Assembly (NCBI GenBank): GCA_913046825.1
Contig: CAJWTF010000060.1
Location: forward strand, 1 to 20,305
From: an uncultured Rickettsiales bacterium
GTDB lineage: Bacteria > Pseudomonadota > Alphaproteobacteria > UBA8366
Direction: 5' to 3'
DNA length: 20,305 bases
Made by a program: the position numbers and the translations under genes. The notes beneath the pieces were generated by a model that was not told where the DNA came from, searched no databases, and worked only from the letters and a program-made list of their open reading frames with translations. Positions 6,724-14,110 of the stretch are shown piece after piece. Numbering within the stretch: the stretch's first letter is position 1; each line of letters opens with the position of its first letter.

Positions 6724-9045
6724 ATGACGCCCCACGCAAATAGCGACCCGGCGACAGATCCCGTCTGCGGTATGACCGTGGACCCGGCACGGACGCCTCC
6801 TCCGCAAAGCCGAGATTACGATGGCAAGCGTTATTACTTTTGTTGTACCGGATGCGCTGAAAAGTTCATCGCTGATCCGACCAAGTTTCTGAATGAAGGG
6901 CCGATCGCGCCACCTAGCCGGAGCGTACAACACATCTCTGGCTATATCTGTCCGATGGACCCGGAAGTCTGGAGCGAAGGCCCCGATGCCTGTCCAATCT
7001 GCGGTATGGCGTTGGAGCCCGCGAACCCGTTGGAATTCAGCCATGAAAACCCGGAGCTTGACGACATGCGACAGCGGTTCTGGGTCGCCGCTATCTTCAC
7101 CGCACCAGTCTTTGCCATAGCAATGTCCGAACATGTCTCCGGTCTCGGCGCCATCATGAGCGGGGAGTGGAGCGGTTGGCTGCAATTCATCTTGTCGACG
7201 CCGGTTGTCCTCTGGGCCGGATTCCCCTTTTTCGAACGCGGCTGGAGATCGATTTCGCCTTGGCACCCAAACATGTTCACACTTATCGCACTCGGCACCG
7301 GTGCCGCCTATCTCTTCAGTCTACTAGCCCTCCTCGCGCCAGGCATGTTTCCTGCCGGATTTCAGGGGGAAGACGGCGCCCTCGGTCTCTATTTCGAGGC
7401 AGCGGCGGTCATCATCTCTCTGGTTCTATTGGGTCAGATTATGGAATTGGGAGCGCGTGGTCGCACAGGCGAAGCGTTGCGTCTCCTGCTTGATCTCGCG
7501 CCAAAATCTGCACGGCGCATTGTCGAGGGAATGCCAGACGAAGATATCGCTCTCGAAAATATCTATGCGGGTAACATCTTACGTGTCCTTCCCGGTGAGA
7601 GCATTCCGGCAGACGGTGTGGTATCTACAGGCAACAGCGCCGTTGACGAATCCATGGTCACAGGAGAGCCCATCCCGGTTGAAAAGACACCGGGAGACCT
7701 TGTCGTCGGCGGCACTCTTAATGGCCTTGGTACATTCACCATGCGCGCGGACGCTGTCGGCGGTGACACGGTACTCGCTCGTATCGCGACAATGGTCTCC
7801 GAAGCACAGAGAAGCCGAGCCCCAATCCAGCGGGTCGCCGACAAGGTCGCGGGTTTCTTCGTTCCGACCGTCGCATTGTCGGCATTAACGGCTTTTCTAG
7901 CTTGGAGCATCTGGGGCCCATCCCCTGCCCTCGCGCACGGCTTGATCGCAGCGGTCTCAGTCCTGATCATTGCCTGCCCCTGCGCATTGGGATTGGCGAC
8001 GCCGATGTCGATCATGGTCGGCATGGGTCGCGGTGCTAAAGCCGGTGTATTAATTCGCGATGCGGGGGTCCTCGAACGTCTAGGAGAGGTGGATACGATT
8101 GTCCTCGATAAGACCGGCACCGTGACTGAGGGCAAACCGAGCGTCACTGATATCCTCCCGCAAAACGGTATTTCGGAAAGGAAGTTATTGGAATTGGCTG
8201 TCTCACTCGAAGCGACCAGCGAACATCCTCTTGCCAACGCTATTATCGACGATGCAGCCAAACGCGGGATCACACCCATCGCTCTCGAAGAATTCAAATC
8301 CGTTACCGGACTAGGTGTCCAGGGTCGCAATGGTTCGGATAACTATATACTGGGCAACGCAGAATTCATGCGACGTGAAGGGATCGAGGCGACCGACGTT
8401 GAAGAACAGGGTGCGAAACTTCGCAGCGCCGGTGCCACGGTTGTCTACTGCGCGATCAACGACTCGTTGATCGGTATCCTTTCTATTAACGACCCGGTTA
8501 AAAAAAATGCGGATACAACGCTACGGGCGTTAAAGGCCTTTGGGATGCACACGGTGCTTCTCACCGGAGATGCGCGGGCTACGGCAGAAGCGGTCGCCTC
8601 AAGCCTTGCCATCGACATGATTGAGGCTGACGCGTCGCCCGAAGATAAGCTCGCCACCATCAAACACCTGCGAAAAGAAGGACGAGTTGTCGCCATGGTC
8701 GGTGACGGTATTAACGACGCACCGGCTCTCGCGGAAGCAGATATCGGCATCGCTATGGGAACCGGCACGGATATCGCCATAGAGAGCGCTGACGTCACCT
8801 TGGTTGGCGGCAACTTAGAAGCCCTTCTGCGCGCCAGCCGTCTTAGCGTAATGACAATGCGGAATATACGGCAGAACCTATTTTTCGCATTCGTCTATAA
8901 CGCAGTTGGCGTCCCGATCGCCGCTGGCGTTCTCTACCCCTTCTTCGGTCTGCTATTGAGCCCGATGATTGCTGCCATCGCGATGAGCTTGAGTTCGGTT
9001 TCTGTCATTAGTAATGCGCTCCGTTTGCGTAGTGCAAAAATATAG
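6724..9045 (+). CDS. copA: copper-translocating P1B-type ATPase with YHS and heavy-metal-binding domains
   Basis: A 773-residue inner-membrane ATPase that exports monovalent copper (or silver) from the cytoplasm. The N-terminus lacks the usual GMxCxxC ferredoxin-like domain. Instead it has a YHS domain (DPVCGMTV at 12-19, [12 protein letters not shown] about 38-49) and a YxCPMDPEV...CPICGM heavy-metal-binding segment (about 74-98). Membrane segments follow, with the actuator TGEP, the ion-binding CPC at Cys418-Pro-Cys420, the phosphorylated Asp462 in DKTGTVTEG, the SEHPLA motif (His501-Pro502) and the hinge [10 protein letters not shown] (660-669). This matches Cu+-ATPases of the CopA/FixI-adjacent group. 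The start ATG 6724 has no strong ribosome site. It is first in the operon behind the CueR-type operator; cueR follows after 9 nt and a cytochrome c gene after that. Confidence 0.94.
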   Translation: MTPHANSDPATDPVCGMTVDPARTPPPQSRDYDGKRYYFCCTGCAEKFIADPTKFLNEGPIAPPSRSVQHISGYICPMDPEVWSEGPDACPICGMALEPANPLEFSHENPELDDMRQRFWVAAIFTAPVFAIAMSEHVSGLGAIMSGEWSGWLQFILSTPVVLWAGFPFFERGWRSISPWHPNMFTLIALGTGAAYLFSLLALLAPGMFPAGFQGEDGALGLYFEAAAVIISLVLLGQIMELGARGRTGEALRLLLDLAPKSARRIVEGMPDEDIALENIYAGNILRVLPGESIPADGVVSTGNSAVDESMVTGEPIPVEKTPGDLVVGGTLNGLGTFTMRADAVGGDTVLARIATMVSEAQRSRAPIQRVADKVAGFFVPTVALSALTAFLAWSIWGPSPALAHGLIAAVSVLIIACPCALGLATPMSIMVGMGRGAKAGVLIRDAGVLERLGEVDTIVLDKTGTVTEGKPSVTDILPQNGISERKLLELAVSLEATSEHPLANAIIDDAAKRGITPIALEEFKSVTGLGVQGRNGSDNYILGNAEFMRREGIEATDVEEQGAKLRSAGATVVYCAINDSLIGILSINDPVKKNADTTLRALKAFGMHTVLLTGDARATAEAVASSLAIDMIEADASPEDKLATIKHLRKEGRVVAMVGDGINDAPALAEADIGIAMGTGTDIAIESADVTLVGGNLEALLRASRLSVMTMRNIRQNLFFAFVYNAVGVPIAAGVLYPFFGLLLSPMIAAIAMSLSSVSVISNALRLRSAKI

Positions 9046-9054
9046 GAGAGCGCC

Positions 9055-9468
9055 ATGAATGTAGGAAAGGCTGCTGAACTTTCGGGCTTACCGGTCCGCA
9101 CCATGCATTACTACGAAGAAATCAAGCTGGTGGTGCCGGAGCGTCGCGGTAACGGCTACCGCGATTACAGCGATGCCGACGTGCACAAATTATGTTTCTT
9201 GCATCGCGCGCGGGGCCTTGGCTTTAGTGTCGAGGAATGCCGAGCACTCCTCACCCTTTATGAAGACCGCAACCGCGCGAGTGCCGACGTAAAATCAATC
9301 GCCAGAACGCATCTCGAACGGATCAAATTAAAGATCGAGGAACTTCAATCAATGCGTAAGACGCTCGGGCATTTGATCCATTGCTGCGACGGGGACGATA
9401 GACCGGATTGCCCGATCCTCAACGATCTTGCGGGCCTTCCCGCTCACCAAAACAAGAACACCGCATGA
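9055..9468 (+). CDS. cueR: MerR-family copper-responsive regulator (CueR/HmrR)
   Basis: A 137-residue cytosolic copper sensor that activates copper-efflux promoters by twisting the 19-bp spacer. It has the winged helix-turn-helix (MNVGKAAELSGLPVRTMHYYEE), the long dimerisation helix, and the metal loop CCDGDDRPDCPIL with Cys111 and Cys119 in the positions that bind Cu+ linearly; Ser76 fits the serine that marks monovalent-metal sensors. The wing reads EEIKLVVP where most relatives have EEIGLV. ATG 9055 follows AGGAGAGCGCC, an ideal ribosome site. It sits 9 nt after the ATPase, and its TGA overlaps the next start as ATGA. Its target is very likely the operator at 6656-6686, so the operon is probably autoregulated. 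Confidence 0.94.
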   Translation: MNVGKAAELSGLPVRTMHYYEEIKLVVPERRGNGYRDYSDADVHKLCFLHRARGLGFSVEECRALLTLYEDRNRASADVKSIARTHLERIKLKIEELQSMRKTLGHLIHCCDGDDRPDCPILNDLAGLPAHQNKNTA

Positions 9469-9908
9469 ATACTTTTCAAAAATATACAATCGCCACACTT
9501 TGGAGCATTCTCGTGGTACCCGCCGCCATGGCCGTAGAGTTAAAACCGGACGACAAAGCGGTCGTCACTCAGGGAAAATCAATCTATCGGAGCCAATGCG
9601 CCGTGTGCCATGGACGTTCCTTGCGCGGCCAAGCCAGATGGCAAAAACGTCGCGCCAACGGAAAGCTACCGGCCCCGCCACACGACAAGAGCGGCCATAC
9701 CTGGCATCACCCGGGGTCCGTACTCTTCAACATCACGAAGTTCGGGCCGGCGCAGTTGATCGGCGATGACTACAAAACCGACATGCCGGGGTTTAAGGAT
9801 CTCCTGTCCGACAATGAAATCATCGCCGTACTCTCCTACATCAAAAGCACTTGGCCCGAAGATATTCGCCGTCGCCACGATGTTATGGAGCAACATCACC
9901 GGCGCTAA
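9465..9908 (+). CDS. exported class I c-type cytochrome of the copper operon
   Basis: A 147-residue monohaem cytochrome c. It has a signal peptide (hydrophobic core about 8-20, AMA-VE cleavage near residue 23), the haem-binding CAVCH (Cys45, Cys48, His49) and a likely axial Met107 in TDMPGFKDLL, followed by the closing helix (NEIIAVLSYIKSTWP). The protein should act in the periplasm. ATG 9465 overlaps the cueR stop by ATGA, so it is co-translated with the regulator and is part of the copper response. Similar small cytochromes are annotated beside copper genes in other Proteobacteria, but their job is not settled; electron transfer to a copper oxidase is a possibility. The strongly basic stretch RWQKRRANGK and the His-rich HDKSGHTWHH between the haem motif and Met107 could bind metal; this is inference. 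Confidence 0.9.
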   Translation: MNTFQKYTIATLWSILVVPAAMAVELKPDDKAVVTQGKSIYRSQCAVCHGRSLRGQARWQKRRANGKLPAPPHDKSGHTWHHPGSVLFNITKFGPAQLIGDDYKTDMPGFKDLLSDNEIIAVLSYIKSTWPEDIRRRHDVMEQHHRR

Positions 9909-9910
9909 AT

Positions 9911-10534
9911 TTACGTCAGCTCCGCTGGTATATTACTGTCCACAACAGATTGAATCTGACCGATACGTTCTACCCAATCGGTTAGATTTGGCCGGTTGGC
10001 CCGCCAATCATAGCCCGCGGGCCGATCCTTCGGGCGCCCGTGTAGAGCACAGGCCAAGGTAATCTGTGCCATATTCAGCGGCCCGGACATCACATCTCCA
10101 GTGACTTCAGATTCAAAGAAATCCGCCAATCGTTCCGCCCGCGCCTTCTCATGTGCCAATATCATCGGCGACCGAATAGCCTTATCACGATAAATATACT
10201 CCCGACCCCACAGGCTCAGCCCATCCAGCATGCTGCGGGCAACGGCCTCAATCCTGCGATGCGACAAACCCTCCAACCCTTCCGGTGGATGAAGTGTCGG
10301 CGCGTCATCGAGATGATCGAGATACCAGCAAATCAACCCTGACTCCTCGAGGATGCAACCATCGTCAAGAACGAGTGCCGGCACACGTCCCGACGGGATG
10401 AGCTCATAATAGGGATTTTCCTCACCGCGCGTCTTTAGCACCGTGAGTGGAACTCTCTCTTCCAATCCCTTTTCCTGCCGGACAATCCGAACGATACGGC
10501 CATAAGGACTCATTGGGGAGCTATAGAATATCAT
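9911..10534 (-). CDS. glutathione S-transferase family protein (copy A)
   Basis: A 207-residue cytosolic GST. The N-terminal thioredoxin fold (1-80) has SSPMSPYGRIVRI with a candidate catalytic Ser9, the cis-Pro strand SGRVPALVLDDG and the glutathione gamma-glutamyl contact EESGLICWYL (E-S motif). The all-helical C-terminal half contains NMAQITLAC. The gene converges on the cytochrome c gene, with only 2 bp between their stop codons. It is 15 nt downstream of a second GST gene with which it shares many blocks (RIVRQEKGLE, NPYY, PSGRVP, ARSMLDG, AIRS, NMAQITLAC), so the pair is a tandem duplication that has since diverged. The substrate is unknown; GSTs near aromatic-degradation genes often handle isomerisation or dehalogenation. 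Confidence 0.88.
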   Translation of the reverse strand: MIFYSSPMSPYGRIVRIVRQEKGLEERVPLTVLKTRGEENPYYELIPSGRVPALVLDDGCILEESGLICWYLDHLDDAPTLHPPEGLEGLSHRRIEAVARSMLDGLSLWGREYIYRDKAIRSPMILAHEKARAERLADFFESEVTGDVMSGPLNMAQITLACALHGRPKDRPAGYDWRANRPNLTDWVERIGQIQSVVDSNIPAELT

Positions 10535-10549
10535 CGCTTCGAGTCAATC

Positions 10550-11170
10550 CTATTTGCGCGACGGCGGTGTCGTATCAACCACAGACGGCAACGCACTGAT
10601 TCTTTCGACCCAAGCAGACAGCTTCGGGCGGCCATCCCGCCAAGTGAAACCATCGGGCGAATTGTTCGCCCGCGACGCAAAAAGACATGCAAGAGTGATT
10701 TGTGCCATATTCAGTGACCCAGTGAGAACAGGGTTCTCCATTTCATTCTCGAACATATCTAACATGCGAAGCGCCCGTCCCCGTTCATGATCGATCGTCG
10801 TCTGTGAACGGATCGCCTCCTCGCGATAAAGGAACTCCCGTGTCCATAAACTGACGCCATCCAACATACTGCGAGCCGACGCCACGAGACGATGATGTTC
10901 TAATCCATCAAGACCAGTCAGCCCGTGCAGGGTCGGTGCGCCATCCAAATTATCCAGATACCAACAGACCAGCGTGGAATCCTCGAGACACGTCCCATCA
11001 TCCAAAATCAGCGACGGTACACGCCCGGAGGGATTGATCGCATAGTACGGATTATCCTCGCCACGTGTCGTGACCACCTCGAACTCGACGTGACCCTCGA
11101 GGCCTTTTTCCTGGCGCACGATGCGGGCGAGGCGACCATAGGGACTGGTCAGTGTACTGCGAAGGATCAT
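10550..11170 (-). CDS. glutathione S-transferase family protein (copy B)
   Basis: The paralogue of the downstream GST, 206 residues from ATG 11170 (MILRSTLTSPYGRL). The open frame extends upstream to 11293, but the GST fold begins exactly at this ATG and matches copy A residue for residue in position (Ser9-Pro10-Tyr11), so the longer start is rejected. It has PSGRVPSLILDDG, EDSTLVCWYLD (the E-D-S glutathione contact) and NMAQITLAC in the helical domain. It is the first gene of a two-gene minus-strand unit. The 87-bp gap between its start and the divergent PPOX-like gene should hold its promoter, but no clear boxes are seen. Retained similarity along the whole length shows both copies are under selection or newly split. 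Confidence 0.88.
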   Translation of the reverse strand: MILRSTLTSPYGRLARIVRQEKGLEGHVEFEVVTTRGEDNPYYAINPSGRVPSLILDDGTCLEDSTLVCWYLDNLDGAPTLHGLTGLDGLEHHRLVASARSMLDGVSLWTREFLYREEAIRSQTTIDHERGRALRMLDMFENEMENPVLTGSLNMAQITLACLFASRANNSPDGFTWRDGRPKLSAWVERISALPSVVDTTPPSRK

Positions 11171-11257
11171 GAATGCTGCCTGTTCGATTTCATCTGGTCG
11201 ATGATGCAGATATCTTGAAACCTGGGGCAGACCAGCAGCCAATTTGAGAATACCCAG

Positions 11258-11677
11258 ATGAATGATATTGAGCGTTAATTTCTCGGCAAACAATTCGTGG
11301 CGCGCCTAGCGACCGCCGATAGTGACGGCGTCCCGCATGTGGTCCCGGTTTGTTTCACGATCTTGGAAAGCACGATCTACATCGCCATCGATCAGAAACC
11401 TAAGAGTGGAAACCCTCGCGCGCTCAAGCGAATTCAGAATATTTCGTCGAACCCCAGCGTCGCATTAATTGTCGATCATTATGAAGATGACTGGCGGCAG
11501 CTCGCTTGGGTCATGCTGCGGGGGTCGGCGGAAATCTTGGAGAGCGGCGATGAACGTGAAGCCGCCCACACGTTGCTTCGGCAACGCTACAAGCAATATC
11601 AGAGGATGGATTTCTGCGGGCTGCCCATGATCGCGATCCGTATTGCACGCACCAGTAGTTGGGGGCAGCTCGACTGA
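11258..11677 (+). CDS. PPOX-class F420-dependent oxidoreductase-like protein (TIGR03668 type), early in-frame stop
   Basis: A split-barrel flavin/F420-binding fold protein of about 139 residues. Recognisable blocks are FVARLATADSDGVPHVVPVCF, IDQKP, NPSVALIVDHYEDDW, WVMLRGSAEIL and IAIRIARTSSWG at the end. The natural family start corresponds to ATG 11258 (MNDIER), but codon 7 is TAA (11276-11278), after which the frame continues FLGKQFVARLA exactly as in relatives. Without readthrough, translation would have to begin at GTG 11297 and lose about 13 residues; no ribosome site precedes that GTG. The rest of the frame is intact to TGA 11677. It may be a fresh pseudogene or a shortened active protein. 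It converges with the frameshifted EthD-like gene, whose stop lies 7 nt away. Confidence 0.65.
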
Positions 11678-11683
11678 CCGCCC

Positions 11684-12033
11684 TTACATTATTTTCCGTA
11701 TCTCGTGCCGCCGATTGAACGTGTGCGGTCGAACTTCCGTCGGCCACCGGCCGAATTCGGCCTGCCCGGCCCAGGCATCGCTTCCCGGAATATCGCCACG
11801 CTCCAACTCATAAATCGCCATGTACTTTTGCAACGGCGCGGTGCTCTTCCCGATGCCCGGCTACCGGCACTCAATGGCGCTTCTTCCAGCTTCAACCGAT
11901 AAGCCGTGATGATGCCCGGCACCTTGCAAATATTCGGCACGTGCTCCGTATCGTAGACCTCATTAAAGAGATCTTCGTGTTCGGGTTCCACATCCATGCT
12001 GACAATGAACAGATATTTGGCCGTTGATGGCAT
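11684..12033 (-). pseudogene. EthD-like dimeric alpha/beta-barrel gene, frameshifted (copy 1)
   Basis: The N-terminal part (MPSTAKYLFIVSMDVEPEHE, FNEVYDTEHVPNICKVPGI) closely matches the intact gene at 18146-18499. After LKLEEAPLSAGS the frame is lost and the annotated-looking tail is basic and unlike the family. In another frame the missing half is present: KYMAIYELERGDIPGSDAW, AGQAEFGRWPTEVRPHT and RRHEIRKIM, ending at TAA 11684-11686. The frameshift lies between about 11820 and 11880. Restored, the protein would be about 115 residues, like its paralogue. ATG 12033 has a strong GGGAG ribosome site. It follows the CitE-like gene by 193 nt with a palindromic element between. Family members with this ferredoxin-like barrel often accompany catabolic genes; the reaction is unknown. 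Confidence 0.7.
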
Positions 12034-12173
12034 TTCGCCTCTCCCATAATAGAAGTCTGACCTTCATTTCATATGGGCCATATCTTGGGCTCGTGGAAGG
12101 AAGCGCCTGTCCGTGCCATGGTGCGACAGGTTCATTATGACGGACGTGGCAGTATTACCCGACACATAAAACA

Positions 12174-12197
12174 CTTCGTCCTGAGCCTGCCGAAAGG
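12174..12197. repeat. REP-like imperfect palindrome, copy 1
   Basis: A short interrupted palindrome: CTTCG, then TCCTGAGCCTG, then CCGAAAGG. The core TCCTGAGCCTG followed by CGAA is a form of a widespread extragenic palindromic repeat in Proteobacteria. A related copy, with core TCCTGGGTCTG, lies at 18095-18127. It sits in the 193-bp gap between the CitE-like gene and the broken EthD-like gene; I see nothing else in that gap. Confidence 0.5.
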
Positions 12198-12226
12198 TGA
12201 GTCCCTCAAGACAATGAAACCTTATC

Positions 12227-13087
12227 TTACCCCCGCGTCTGCTCCGCAACCGCGAGGGTACGCGTCATCGCGCGAAGGACGGGTTTTTCGATCAACTTAC
12301 CGTCGACGACCACCAATCCGGTTTCCGCAACCGCGAAAGCATCGACGATCTTCTGAGCATGCGCGATATCTTCCTCGCTCGGCGAAAAGACGTCGTTCAG
12401 AATTGGTATCTGTTTTGGGTGGATCGATCCCTTGCCCGAGAAACCAAGATCACGTGCCGCTTCCGCTTCGAGGCGCATTCCATCGAGATCGTTGAGATCG
12501 AGATACGGCACGTCGATGACGTCGACTTCCGCCCCAGCTGCTGCATGAACAACGCGGGATCGAGCATAAAGCAGGTTCAGCCAATCCGTGCTGGAACGTA
12601 ATTCCGCGGCCATATCGACACCGCCGAAGAACATCGCGTCCAGTCGGTCGCTCGACTGGGCAATCTCATATGCGGCTTCCAAGCCATGATTGGTCTCGAT
12701 AATGGCGTGGAGGCGAATATCAATCTCGTATTCATCGAACATTTCATCAAGAGCGCGAATCTCGTCCGGTGACTTCACTTTCGGCAGCATAATTGCGGGC
12801 GGACGGTTCGGGCCGGCAACAATCGCTTGCAGGTCGGCCATACCTTCCGGCGTCCGGGTGCAATTGATCCGCACCATGCGCTCGACCCCATCGTCCGCCT
12901 GGGCTTTCGCGAACAACGCCATTGTGCGTTCCCGCGAGATATCCTTGTGTTGTGGCGCGATGGCGTCTTCCAGATCAATACAGACGATATCGGCACCGGT
13001 CTTCAGCGCCTTTGGATACATCTCCGGCTGATAACCCGGTGCGAAGATGAAACTACGACGGGCTTGGAATTTCTTTTCTTCAACCAT
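12227..13087 (-). CDS. HpcH/HpaI-CitE-like CoA lyase (malyl/citramalyl-CoA lyase family)
   Basis: A 286-residue TIM-barrel lyase of the CitE/Mcl family, which cleaves or forms C-C bonds in CoA thioesters such as malyl-CoA or citramalyl-CoA. It has the opening RRSFIFAPG, DLEDAIAP (38-44), the CoA/substrate Arg in VRINCTRT (Arg73), LPKV, and the magnesium-binding pair Glu131 (IIETNHGLEAA) and Asp158 (FFGGVDMAAEL), then GKGSIHPKQI. All core residues are present and the length is normal. It is the third gene of the minus-strand arm, 30 nt after the DHCD-like gene. In such a cluster it would perform the terminal cleavage to acetyl- or propionyl-CoA plus glyoxylate or pyruvate. The specific CoA ester is unknown; it is not a citrate-lyase beta subunit, as no CitD/CitF partners are seen. 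Confidence 0.9.
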   Translation of the reverse strand: MVEEKKFQARRSFIFAPGYQPEMYPKALKTGADIVCIDLEDAIAPQHKDISRERTMALFAKAQADDGVERMVRINCTRTPEGMADLQAIVAGPNRPPAIMLPKVKSPDEIRALDEMFDEYEIDIRLHAIIETNHGLEAAYEIAQSSDRLDAMFFGGVDMAAELRSSTDWLNLLYARSRVVHAAAGAEVDVIDVPYLDLNDLDGMRLEAEAARDLGFSGKGSIHPKQIPILNDVFSPSEEDIAHAQKIVDAFAVAETGLVVVDGKLIEKPVLRAMTRTLAVAEQTRG

Positions 13088-13117
13088 TATCAGACGCTCG
13101 CATATTGTTGGCGTGCC

Positions 13118-14110
13118 CTAAGTATCGCGAACAGAGGGGTGGAACAATTCTTCCGGCGAGATTATTTCCGGAATCAGCAGCTGATCTGCCATATAACCAA
13201 CAAAACGCTCTAGATCAGAACGATTGACCGCAAGGCCGGACGGCCAGGAATTGGCGCCGAATGTATCCGCGTTGCGCTCGAACGTGTAGCGGCCGAATGG
13301 CATCATCGTGTAATTGAAATCAATATACGCCTCATCCGCCTGTTCACGGGCATCGTCCCACAGGGAAATCAATGCCTGCGGCAATCCCTCGACCTCATTC
13401 CCTAGGGCCTCTTTAAACGCCAATACATGCATGATGGGGTAGTTACCGTTTTTATCCCAATAGCGACGGCATTCGGCCTCTGGGTCGGGAAACAGCCTGC
13501 GGACTTTCGGATGCGTGAAAATATACTCCGGTGGGTGCGGGTGTATATAGGCGTCCACATCGCCCGCTATCAGCATATCCGCACCGGTACGTCCGTCCGG
13601 AATGCGATGCAGGGTGACACTGTCATCACTCCACGCAATCTCCTCCGGTCGCTCCGTGTGCCATTCGACTTCTCGCCACGGTATTCCGTACTCCGACTGC
13701 AGATCGCCCTTTGCCAAAACGGACATTGTGACCTGGAATGCCCAAATCGCGACGCGCTTTCCGATCAGGTTTTTCGGGATTTCGATCCCGGCATCCACAT
13801 TGACGAAAATATGGTTTTGACTGAAGAGGCGGCGCGGAAAGACCGGCACGGCGGAAATCGGCGCGCCCGCCCGCTTCGACATAATATAGGACGCGAGGGA
13901 CACTTCCGCGATATCAAATTCGTGGCCGATCAGCATACGCTTGTGGCGGTCCACACCGTCACGGCGTGGTGGCACCATGCCGACCTCGAGTGCCTGCAAC
14001 GAAAAGCTAGGCGGTGTTTCGACCATACCCATGAAGAACGGGATGTGCCGATCGTATCTGTCCAGCGCAATGGTGAGTTTGCGCGATGCCCTCGGCTTAA
14101 TCCGTCTCAA
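13118..14110 (-). CDS. 4,5-dihydroxyphthalate decarboxylase-like / type 2 periplasmic-binding-fold protein
   Basis: About 330 residues resembling proteins annotated as 4,5-dihydroxyphthalate decarboxylase (Pht5) and NMT1/THI5-like binding proteins. Visible features are LTIALDRYDRHIPF at the N-terminus, EFDIAEVSLASYIM, AVPVFPRRLFSQNHIFVN, an IPKNLIGKRVAIWAFQVT hinge segment, ADMLIAGDVDAYIHP, and a C-terminal PFGRYTFERN. There is no signal peptide or lipobox, so it acts in the cytosol and is probably an enzyme rather than a transporter component. The start at 14110 is TTG, inside the sulfurtransferase gene (14-nt overlap with its end at 14097); no ATG or GTG fits better before LTIAL. Its operon partners suggest a decarboxylation or substrate-recognition step in the same pathway. 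Function by name is uncertain, since many relatives with this annotation are untested. Confidence 0.75.
   Translation of the reverse strand: MRRIKPRASRKLTIALDRYDRHIPFFMGMVETPPSFSLQALEVGMVPPRRDGVDRHKRMLIGHEFDIAEVSLASYIMSKRAGAPISAVPVFPRRLFSQNHIFVNVDAGIEIPKNLIGKRVAIWAFQVTMSVLAKGDLQSEYGIPWREVEWHTERPEEIAWSDDSVTLHRIPDGRTGADMLIAGDVDAYIHPHPPEYIFTHPKVRRLFPDPEAECRRYWDKNGNYPIMHVLAFKEALGNEVEGLPQALISLWDDAREQADEAYIDFNYTMMPFGRYTFERNADTFGANSWPSGLAVNRSDLERFVGYMADQLLIPEIISPEELFHPSVRDT

Noticed and set aside
6478..7266. Minus-strand open frame of 262 codons
   Set aside because: Antisense to the fusion enzyme and the start of the copper ATPase, both of which have clear domain motifs; no recognisable protein in this frame.
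7563..8330. Minus-strand open frame of 255 codons inside the copper ATPase
   Set aside because: Low-complexity Ser/Ala/Pro composition typical of an antisense shadow; the sense strand carries CPC and DKTGT.
11171..11293. N-terminal extension of GST copy B
   Set aside because: The GST fold starts at ATG 11170 in exact register with copy A; the extra 41 codons overlap the start region of the divergent PPOX-like gene.
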